NCBI GenBank assembly: GCA_024696725.1
Contig: JAILGO010000020.1
Coordinates: 1-5,028 of the forward strand
DNA length: 5,028 nucleotides
Origin: Eubacterium sp.
Lineage (GTDB): Bacteria > Bacillota > Clostridia > Oscillospirales > Acutalibacteraceae
Reading direction: 5' to 3'
Part shown: positions 1-5,028 of the stretch, piece after piece
Position numbering within the stretch: position 1 is the first letter of the stretch
How the letters are laid out: each line of letters opens with the position of its first letter
The notes under the pieces: model-generated
Told to the model about the DNA's origin: nothing
Database searches by the model: none
Seen by the model: the letters and a program-made list of their open reading frames with translations, nothing else
Position numbers and translations under genes: made by a program

Positions 1-783
1 GGACTCGTACCGCAGTATTTTACACTTCTCGCTTCGGCGGAAAGGCTTATGGAGCTTGAACAGCTTCCCGACGAGGCGGAGGCGGATACGGAAGCGGTAA
101 ATCCCGAAGAGGTTTACGCTTCGCTTAAAGAAATCTCCTTCGAAAACATTTCGTTTTCATACGACCGCGACATTATTCTCGACAACACCTCGCTCAGAGT
201 TAAGAAGGGCGATTTTATCGCGATAATGGGAATCTCGGGTATCGGAAAGAGCACGCTTTTAAAACTCCTTCTCGGCGTATTCAAGGTTCAGGACGGTGAA
301 ATAAAGCTAATCTGTGAGGACGGCGAAATCCCCGTCAGCTACGAAACGAGACGGCTTTTCTCGTACGTTCCTCAGGGCAATTTTCTTCTCTCGGGAACTC
401 TCAGGGAAAACCTTACCTTTATTAACTCCGGTGCGGGCGACGAAGAGATAGCCGAGGCGATAAGAATATCGTGCGCGGACGAGTTTATAAAGACTCTTCC
501 CGACGGACTTGAAACCGTAATAGGCGAAAGAGGTATAGGACTTTCTGAGGGACAGCTTCAGCGTCTTGCAATCGCGCGCTCGCTTCTTTCAAATTCACCT
601 ATTATACTACTCGACGAGGCGACTTCCGCGCTTGACGAGGCTACGGAAAAGCGCTTTTTAACGAACCTCAAGGAATTAAACAACAAGACCTGCATTATTG
701 TATCACACAAGAAGGCAGCGCTTGAAATATGCAACAAGCATATCGAAATAGTAGATTCAAAAATTGTTACGGAGGAAAAATAA
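1..783 (+). CDS. ABC exporter subunit, C-terminal nucleotide-binding domain (5' partial)
   Basis: This is the C-terminal end of a type I ABC exporter half-transporter, in which ATP hydrolysis at the membrane drives export of an unknown substrate. The frame is open from base 1, and the 16 residues before the Met at base 49 (GLVPQYFTLLASAERL) look like the end of the last membrane helix and the usual linker, so that Met is internal. In visible numbering (260 residues) there is an A-loop Tyr54, Walker A GISGIGKST at 77-85, Q-loop Gln125 in YVPQGN, a signature LSEGQ at 181-185 (usually LSGGQ), Walker B ILLDE with Asp205 and catalytic Glu206, a D-loop SALD, and H-loop His236. All catalytic elements are intact. 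The membrane domain, roughly 300 residues, lies outside the window, so substrate and partner cannot be inferred. The stop codon overlaps the start of the next gene. The ABC exporter call is firm; the exact subfamily is not. Confidence 0.93.
   Translation, partial: GLVPQYFTLLASAERLMELEQLPDEAEADTEAVNPEEVYASLKEISFENISFSYDRDIILDNTSLRVKKGDFIAIMGISGIGKSTLLKLLLGVFKVQDGEIKLICEDGEIPVSYETRRLFSYVPQGNFLLSGTLRENLTFINSGAGDEEIAEAIRISCADEFIKTLPDGLETVIGERGIGLSEGQLQRLAIARSLLSNSPIILLDEATSALDEATEKRFLTNLKELNNKTCIIVSHKKAALEICNKHIEIVDSKIVTEEK
771..775 (+). promoter_or_regulatory. Ribosome binding site that fixes the GH2 start at 783
   Basis: GGAGG lies 7 bases before the ATG at 783, inside the last codons of the ABC gene. 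It favours 783 over the in-frame ATG at 729, which would add 18 residues read out of frame through the ABC coding end and which do not resemble a GH2 N-terminus. Confidence 0.85.
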
Positions 784-2480
784 TGCTTTATACAAAATGG
801 GGAGAGGACCTGAATAAGAACGCGCCTCTCAGCGAATATCCGCGCCCGCAGTTCAGACGCGACAGCTATATCAGCCTTAACGGAGAATGGGCGCTCGCCT
901 TTACCGAGGGCGAGGAAATTCCGAAAAGCTTCGGATATAAAATTACCGTTCCGTTTTCTCCCGAATGTCCGCTTTCGGGAGTCAACAGAGTTTTAAAGGC
1001 TGAGGAATGCCTCGTTTACGAAAAGAAATTCACCCTCCCCAAGGGCTTCAACGAGGGAAGAGTTTTCATTAATTTCGGCGCAGTCGACCAGATAGCAAAG
1101 GTCGTTTTAAACGGCGTTCTTATCGGCGAGCACCACGGAGGCTACACCCCGTTTACTCTTGAGCTTACCGACGCTCTCGCTGACGGCGAAAACACTCTTA
1201 ACGTAATCGTACGGGATTTGTGCGAGGCTAACGAGTATTCGCGCGGAAAGCAAAAGACAAAGCGCGGCGGTATCTGGTATTCCCCACAGAGCGGTATCTG
1301 GCAGAGCGTATGGCTTGAAAGCACGCCTGAGGAATACATCAAAAGCGTAAGAATTACCCCCGACTTCGACAACGAGCAGGTAAGCTTTGAATTCGACGGC
1401 GCAGACGGAGTTCAGATTACGGTTTACGACGGCGGTGAAATTATTGCCGACACAACCGATACTACCGTTAAGCTTCCGTCATTTAAAGCCTGGTCACCCG
1501 AAAGCCCGTTCCTCTATGACGTTACTTTTAAGTACGGTAAGGACAGGGTTAAGTCTTATTTCGGTATGCGTAAATTCTCGACGGGTACCGACGGAAACGG
1601 CGTGCCGAGACTGTTCTTAAATAACAAGCCATACTTCCACAACGGACTTCTTGACCAGGGCTACTATCCCGACGGCTTCCTTACTCCGCCGTCGAACGAG
1701 GCTATGGAATTCGACATTAAAACCGTTAAGGACTGCGGCTATAATATGCTCAGAAAGCATATTAAAATCGAGCCTATGCTCTGGTATCATTACTGCGACG
1801 TTAACGGAATTTTAGTATGGCAGGATATGATTAACGGCGGCGGCGTATACGGACTTGAGGTAAGCGGAATACCGTTCGTCGGAATCAATCTTAACGATTC
1901 AAATTATAAGATTTTCAAGCGCACAAACGAAAAAGCCCGCGAGCTCTACTATAAGGAGCTTCGCGAGATGGTTGACGCGCTTTACAACTGTCCGTGTATC
2001 GCGCTTTGGGTTCCGTTTAACGAGGGCTGGGGACAGTTTGATTCAGCCAAGGCGTATAACCTGCTTAAAGAGTGGGACAAGACGCGTACCGTCGACAGCA
2101 CGTCGGGCTGGCACGATAACGGAGTAACCGACGTTATTTCAAAACACATTTATTTCACTCCGATAGTTGTAAAGCAGGGCGAAAGACCGTGGCTGCTTAC
2201 TGAATTCGGCGGCTTCTCAATCCGCGTTAAAGGTCACACCTTCAATAACAAAATGTTCGGATATAAGATTTATAAGACTAAAGAGGGCGTAACCAGGGCG
2301 TACTCCAAGCTCTTTAACAAAACGATTATTCCCCAGATTCCGAAGGGACTTTCCGCTACGGTATACACTCAGGTAACGGACGTTGAGGACGAGCTTAACG
2401 GTCTTATGACCTACGACAGAAAGGTTCTTAAAATAGATAAAGAAGTTTTAAAGGAAATCAACTCAAGAGTTAAATTATAA
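783..2480 (+). CDS. Glycoside hydrolase family 2 enzyme (beta-galactosidase/beta-glucuronidase-like)
   Basis: This 565-residue retaining glycosidase of family GH2 probably removes a beta-linked terminal sugar from small glycosides; the exact sugar cannot be read from the sequence. The order is a jelly-roll sugar-binding domain (about 25-185, starting [12 protein letters not shown]), an immunoglobulin-like domain (about 186-265) and a TIM barrel (about 275-560). The acid/base is Glu414 in [10 protein letters not shown] and the nucleophile Glu474 in LLTEFGG, both at the expected places; QDM and the late [19 protein letters not shown] block are typical of a GH2 group common in gut Clostridia and Bacteroidetes. 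No signal peptide or membrane helix is visible, so it should act in the cytoplasm. It is much shorter than LacZ (about 1,020) and near the size of E. coli UidA (about 600). The start overlaps the ABC stop (TAATG), which suggests translational coupling. Family assignment is firm; activity is open. Confidence 0.93.
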   Translation: MLYTKWGEDLNKNAPLSEYPRPQFRRDSYISLNGEWALAFTEGEEIPKSFGYKITVPFSPECPLSGVNRVLKAEECLVYEKKFTLPKGFNEGRVFINFGAVDQIAKVVLNGVLIGEHHGGYTPFTLELTDALADGENTLNVIVRDLCEANEYSRGKQKTKRGGIWYSPQSGIWQSVWLESTPEEYIKSVRITPDFDNEQVSFEFDGADGVQITVYDGGEIIADTTDTTVKLPSFKAWSPESPFLYDVTFKYGKDRVKSYFGMRKFSTGTDGNGVPRLFLNNKPYFHNGLLDQGYYPDGFLTPPSNEAMEFDIKTVKDCGYNMLRKHIKIEPMLWYHYCDVNGILVWQDMINGGGVYGLEVSGIPFVGINLNDSNYKIFKRTNEKARELYYKELREMVDALYNCPCIALWVPFNEGWGQFDSAKAYNLLKEWDKTRTVDSTSGWHDNGVTDVISKHIYFTPIVVKQGERPWLLTEFGGFSIRVKGHTFNNKMFGYKIYKTKEGVTRAYSKLFNKTIIPQIPKGLSATVYTQVTDVEDELNGLMTYDRKVLKIDKEVLKEINSRVKL

Positions 2481-2481
2481 G

Positions 2482-2486
2482 AAGGA
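2482..2486 (+). promoter_or_regulatory. Ribosome binding site of the cyclophilin gene
   Basis: AAGGA lies 7 bases before the ATG at 2494, within the 13-base gap after the GH2 stop. No convincing promoter was seen in that gap, which supports read-through from the upstream genes. Confidence 0.75.
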
Positions 2487-2493
2487 AAAAACT

Positions 2494-3078
2494 ATGAAGC
2501 AGTTAGAAATCAAAGACGGTCTTAAAGCGACAATTAAAACGAACAGAGGCGATATGAGCTTTGTGCTTTTCCCCGAAACAGCGCCGAAGGCAGTCGAAAA
2601 CTTTACAACACACGCAAAAAACGGATATTACGACGGACTTATTTTTCACCGCGTAATCAGGGACTTTATGATACAGGGCGGCGACCCGAACGGAACGGGT
2701 ACGGGCGGTCAGTCAATATGGGGTGTGCCTTTTGAGGACGAGTTCAGCGTTGACGCTCACAATTATTACGGCGCGCTTTCAATGGCGAACGCAGGTCCCG
2801 GTACAAACGGCTCGCAGTTCTTTATTGTTCAGGCAAAGACCGCGCCCGCTCAGATGCTCGAGCAGATGGAGGAGCTGACGGACAGAGGCTACCCGAGGGA
2901 GTGTATTGATAATTACAGGGCTGTCGGCGGTACGCCGTGGCTCGATTATCACCACACGGTATTCGGTCAGCTTATCGACGGCGCAGACGTGCTCGAGGAC
3001 ATCGCCGCTGTACAGACGGGAATGAGCGACAAGCCGGTTCACGACGTTATTATCGAAACAATCGAAATCAGCGAATAG
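2494..3078 (+). CDS. Cyclophilin-type peptidyl-prolyl cis-trans isomerase
   Basis: This 194-residue cytoplasmic cyclophilin speeds cis-trans isomerisation of X-Pro bonds during protein folding. There is no signal peptide. The hallmark motifs are present in order: [19 protein letters not shown] (catalytic Arg53, then Phe58, Met59, Gln61), [18 protein letters not shown] (about 95-112) and [10 protein letters not shown] (149-158). Aligned by eye to human CypA, Arg53, Phe109, Trp149, Leu150 and His154 match Arg55, Phe113, Trp121, Leu122 and His126. Compared with CypA there is an insertion of about 31 residues between QAKT and WLD (about 117-147), rich in Glu and Met; similar insertions occur in other Firmicutes cyclophilins. 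It follows the GH2 gene by 13 bases and is the last gene before the terminator. It is probably a housekeeping folding factor rather than a dedicated partner of the glycosidase. Confidence 0.95.
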   Translation: MKQLEIKDGLKATIKTNRGDMSFVLFPETAPKAVENFTTHAKNGYYDGLIFHRVIRDFMIQGGDPNGTGTGGQSIWGVPFEDEFSVDAHNYYGALSMANAGPGTNGSQFFIVQAKTAPAQMLEQMEELTDRGYPRECIDNYRAVGGTPWLDYHHTVFGQLIDGADVLEDIAAVQTGMSDKPVHDVIIETIEISE

Positions 3079-3083
3079 GCAAT

Positions 3084-3114
3084 AAAAAAAGAACGGACGG
3101 CGTCCGTTCTTTTT
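3084..3114. terminator. Bidirectional intrinsic terminator between convergent genes
   Basis: The stem GAACGGAC (3091-3098) pairs with GTCCGTTC (3102-3109) around a GGC loop. It is flanked by seven A on the left (3084-3090) and five T on the right (3110-3114), which extend the stem and supply a U-tract for transcripts from either strand. It lies 12 bases after the cyclophilin stop and 14 bases after the IspH-S1 stop, within a 45-base intergenic gap. By its symmetry it should end both transcription units. Confidence 0.9.
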
Positions 3115-3123
3115 ATTATGTAA

Positions 3124-4551
3124 TTATTCCTCTGCTGCTTCCTCAGCGGGAGCTTCCTCAGCGGGAGCTTCCTCAGCAGGAGCTTCTTCAGCAGGAGCTT
3201 CTTCAGCGGGAGCTTCCTCAGCAGGAGCCTCTTCAGCAGGAGCTTCCTCAACGGGAGCTTCTTCAACGGGAGCTTCCTCAACGGGAGCCTCTTCAGCAGG
3301 AGCCTCTTCAACGGGAGCTTCCTCAGCGGGAGCCTCTTCAGCAGGAGCTTCCTCTTCCTCTTCGGGAAGGAGAGACTTAATAGAGAGTGAAACGTGCTTA
3401 TTCTCAATGTCGATATCAATGATTTCAGCCTTAACGATTTCACCTATCTTAAGTACGTCCTGAGGAGCGTTAATTCTCTTTCTTGCAATCTCGCTGATAT
3501 GAATAAGACCGTCAACTGTCGGAAGGATATTAGCGAACGCGCCGAAGGTAGCGAAGCTAACGATTCTCGCGTCAACGACTGTTCCGATAGGATAGTCGCG
3601 CTTCATAACCTCCCACGGGCTGTCCTCAAGCTTCTTGAAGCCGAGAGAAATTCTCTTCTCGCCGTTTTCAAGCTCTTTAAGGGATTTAATAGTTACCTCA
3701 ACGGTATCGCCTACCTTAACAACCTCGCTCGGGTGCTTGATTCTTGACCACGAAAGCTCTGAAATGTGAATCATTCCGTCGATTCCGCCGAGGTCAACAA
3801 ATGCGCCGTAAGAGGTAAGAGACTTAACCGTACCGGTAATCTTCTGGCCTTCTTCAAGAGTTGCCCAGAGAGCTTCCTCTTTTTCCTTACGCTCTGCGTC
3901 AGCTACAACCTTGATTGAGCCGACTGCCTTTCTCTGCTCGGGATTAACCTCGATAACCTTGAAGCTTACGGTCTGGCCGTTAAGCACGTCAAGATTTTCG
4001 TTACGTCTCAAGCCTGTAAGAGAAGCGGGAACAAAAATTCTTGTACCCTTAGTTGTTACGAGAACACCGCTGCGGACAATCTTTGAAACAACGCCCTCAA
4101 GAATCTCGCCGGACTCTTTAGCGGCAACAATATCGTTCCAGCCTTTTGACGCATCGAAGAGACGCTTCGAGAGCTTAAGCACGCCCTCCTGGTCGTCTGT
4201 CTTCATAATGATAAGATTAATCTCATCACCGATTGCAACAACATCCTCGCACTTAGTAATCGGTTCAGCCGAAAGGTCTTCAAAAGCGACAACGCCTGTC
4301 TGCTTTCTTCCCTTAACGTCGACATAAACCTCGGTAGGTGTAATGGCAACAACCGTTCCCGTTACAACCTTACCGTTGTCATTTTCCTTAAAAGATTCAT
4401 TAAGCATTTCTTCAAAGGATGCCTCACCATCAGCAGATGCTTCGACAGCAGGCGTAGTTTCAGCCGTTTCAGCGATTTCTGCTGTCTCCACAACTTCTGC
4501 AGTTTCGGCTGAAGCTGTTTCAACTTCCTTTTCTTTAATTTCTTCGGACAT
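3124..4551 (-). other. Possible separately translated S1 protein (475 residues)
   Basis: If the internal ATG is used, the product starts MSEEIKEKEV and contains the acidic linker, the S2-binding-like helix, all four S1 domains and the repeat tail, with no IspH part. Its N-terminus reads like that of a free S1 protein, and its size is close to that of free four- to five-domain S1 proteins. It shares frame and stop with the fusion, so it would be an alternative product of the same gene rather than a separate one. Confidence 0.4.
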
Positions 4552-5028
4552 GGTTTTGAGTACCTCCTTGATAATTACCGAGGGTGTCGAAGCCCCGGCA
4601 GTAACACCGACACACCTTAAGCCCGTAAAGTCGATGCTCTTAAGCTCGTCAGCCGTTTCGATAAGATACGACGGACAGTTAGCCTCGCAGACCTCTTTAA
4701 GCTTACAGGTATTCGATGAGTGGCGTCCGCCTATAACCACCATTGCGTCAGCTTTTGACGAAATCTCGCTTGCTTCGCTCTGGCGCTCAGACGTCGCATT
4801 ACATATTGTATCAAAAATTTTACAGTTTGTACATACCTTTTTTATTATTTTCTCACATTTTTTCCATTCTTTTTGTGAAAAAGTGGTCTGAGATACCCAA
4901 ATTAAGTCAGAATTCTTGTCAAATTCTTTATTCTGTAATAATTTTAACAGTTCTTCTTCACTGTTAAACACGTAAAAAGGCGCTCTGCAATAGGAGCAAA
5001 TGCCCTTTACCTCGGGGTGATTCTTATC
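3124..5028 (-). CDS. ispH-rpsA: IspH - ribosomal protein S1 fusion (5' partial)
   Basis: This single open frame joins the C-terminal half of IspH (4-hydroxy-3-methylbut-2-enyl diphosphate reductase, the Fe-S enzyme that makes IPP and DMAPP) to an S1-type RNA-binding protein. It runs off the window edge; about 125 IspH residues, with the first two cluster cysteines, should lie beyond. In visible numbering (634 residues): IspH 1-161 with HPEV (His4, Glu6), QTT 47-49, cluster Cys76 in DTICNAT, SSN 104-106 and GVTAGAS (Ser147); an acidic Ala/Glu linker 162-205; SFEEMLNESF, resembling the S2-binding N-terminal helix of E. coli S1; S1 domains at about 219-289, 307-376, 394-466 and 479-552, the last two with clear GAF and IHISE motifs; and a tail 556-634 of EAP(A/V)E repeats. 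E. coli S1 has six domains. The GTG at 4971 is internal to IspH, not a start. Such fusions are known in Clostridia. The repeat tail and the internal ribosome binding site are described separately. Confidence 0.95.
   Translation of the reverse strand, partial: DKNHPEVKGICSYCRAPFYVFNSEEELLKLLQNKEFDKNSDLIWVSQTTFSQKEWKKCEKIIKKVCTNCKIFDTICNATSERQSEASEISSKADAMVVIGGRHSSNTCKLKEVCEANCPSYLIETADELKSIDFTGLRCVGVTAGASTPSVIIKEVLKTMSEEIKEKEVETASAETAEVVETAEIAETAETTPAVEASADGEASFEEMLNESFKENDNGKVVTGTVVAITPTEVYVDVKGRKQTGVVAFEDLSAEPITKCEDVVAIGDEINLIIMKTDDQEGVLKLSKRLFDASKGWNDIVAAKESGEILEGVVSKIVRSGVLVTTKGTRIFVPASLTGLRRNENLDVLNGQTVSFKVIEVNPEQRKAVGSIKVVADAERKEKEEALWATLEEGQKITGTVKSLTSYGAFVDLGGIDGMIHISELSWSRIKHPSEVVKVGDTVEVTIKSLKELENGEKRISLGFKKLEDSPWEVMKRDYPIGTVVDARIVSFATFGAFANILPTVDGLIHISEIARKRINAPQDVLKIGEIVKAEIIDIDIENKHVSLSIKSLLPEEEEEAPAEEAPAEEAPVEEAPAEEAPVEEAPVEEAPVEEAPAEEAPAEEAPAEEAPAEEAPAEEAPAEEAPAEEAAEE
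3145..3354 (-). repeat. Coding minisatellite: 14 tandem 15-bp units encoding EAP(A/V)E
   Basis: Fourteen perfectly phased 15-base units (plus-strand form A-G/A-C-G/A-G-G-AGC-T/C-TC-C/T-TC) follow each other with no insertions or deletions. Each encodes one Glu-Ala-Pro-(Ala or Val)-Glu pentapeptide of the S1 C-terminal tail: ten units carry Ala and four carry Val. Only four base positions vary: one switches Ala/Val and three are synonymous. The tail from the first Glu after LLP to the stop holds 35 Glu in 79 residues and no Lys or Arg, so it must be disordered or extended and strongly negative. Open frames on both strands through this block are artefacts of the repeat. Confidence 0.95.
4563..4569 (-). 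promoter_or_regulatory. Candidate internal ribosome binding site at the IspH/S1 junction
   Basis: On the minus strand AAGGAGG is followed, after 11 bases, by ATG at 4551, in frame with the fusion. It lies in the IIKEV codons at the very end of IspH, exactly where a separate S1 gene would start. The match to the Shine-Dalgarno consensus is complete, though the spacing is at the long end. Lys-Glu codons can produce AAGGAG by chance, so function is an inference. Confidence 0.5.

Noticed and set aside
49..51. ATG at 49 as the true start of the ABC gene
   Set aside because: The frame is open back to base 1 and the residues before it match an exporter linker, so the gene is cut by the window edge.
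729..782. Longer start for the GH2 gene at ATG 729
   Set aside because: The extra 18 residues are an out-of-frame reading of the ABC gene; the GGAGG at 771-775 serves the ATG at 783, where family-like sequence begins.
1142..1620. Open frames at 1142-1372 (minus) and 1387-1620 (plus)
   Set aside because: They overlap the well-conserved GH2 coding frame and look like random translations.
2779..3042. Minus-strand open frame inside the cyclophilin gene
   Set aside because: Antisense to conserved cyclophilin motifs and without family resemblance.
3145..3354. CRISPR array
   Set aside because: The units are directly adjacent 15-bp copies with no spacers and are in frame with the S1 tail.
2937..3443. 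Two repeat-rich open frames over the S1 tail: plus strand 2937-3380 (PQRELPQ-like) and minus strand 3039-3443 (LPLRKLPLK-like)
   Set aside because: Both are other-frame readings of the 15-bp repeat encoding EAP(A/V)E; they run through the terminator and lack ribosome binding sites.
3394..4327. Plus-strand open frames at 3394-3747 and 3911-4327
   Set aside because: Antisense shadows of the S1 domains with no recognisable protein features.
4343..4891. 182-codon plus-strand open frame opposite IspH-S1
   Set aside because: It lies fully antisense to a strongly conserved coding frame, is Ser/Ala/Val-rich as expected for the complement of the acidic linker, and matches no family.
4969..4971. GTG at 4971 as the start of the IspH-S1 gene
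   Set aside because: The frame continues upstream to the window end and encodes the conserved IspH HPEV motif.

Overview
The window looks like a chromosome segment from an anaerobic gut or rumen Clostridia species, most likely Oscillospiraceae/Ruminococcaceae-like. The strongest indication is the fusion of IspH to a ribosomal protein S1-type chain, an arrangement known from Clostridia. Strong AAGGAGG-type ribosome binding sites, tightly packed genes, moderate GC (close to 50% in most lines counted) and a cyclophilin with a clostridial-style insertion fit this. The species cannot be named from the sequence.

The left part (1-3078, plus strand) is a compact gene run. It holds the 3' end of an ABC exporter subunit (nucleotide-binding domain, 5' end outside the window), a cytoplasmic glycoside hydrolase family 2 enzyme whose ATG overlaps the exporter stop codon by one base, and, 13 bases further on, a cyclophilin-type peptidyl-prolyl isomerase. 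The spacing suggests one transcript, but the three functions do not form an obvious pathway. The run ends at a hairpin (3084-3114) that also works, by symmetry, as the terminator of the gene arriving from the other side.

The right part (3124-5028, minus strand) is one long open frame whose 5' end lies outside the window. It encodes the C-terminal half of IspH (last step of the MEP isoprenoid pathway), an acidic linker, four S1 RNA-binding domains, and an extreme Glu/Ala/Pro tail of 14 tandem EAP(A/V)E pentapeptides built from a 15-bp DNA repeat.

The points most worth a second look are in this fusion gene. At the exact IspH/S1 junction there is a full AAGGAGG followed by ATG, so a free S1 protein could be made from the same mRNA. 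The tail is a coding minisatellite that could change length in frame. A sharply bounded AT-rich block (26% GC against 50-53% on both sides) lies inside the IspH part. No RNA gene, CRISPR array, insertion sequence or phage feature was seen, and there is no gene-free stretch longer than 45 bases.
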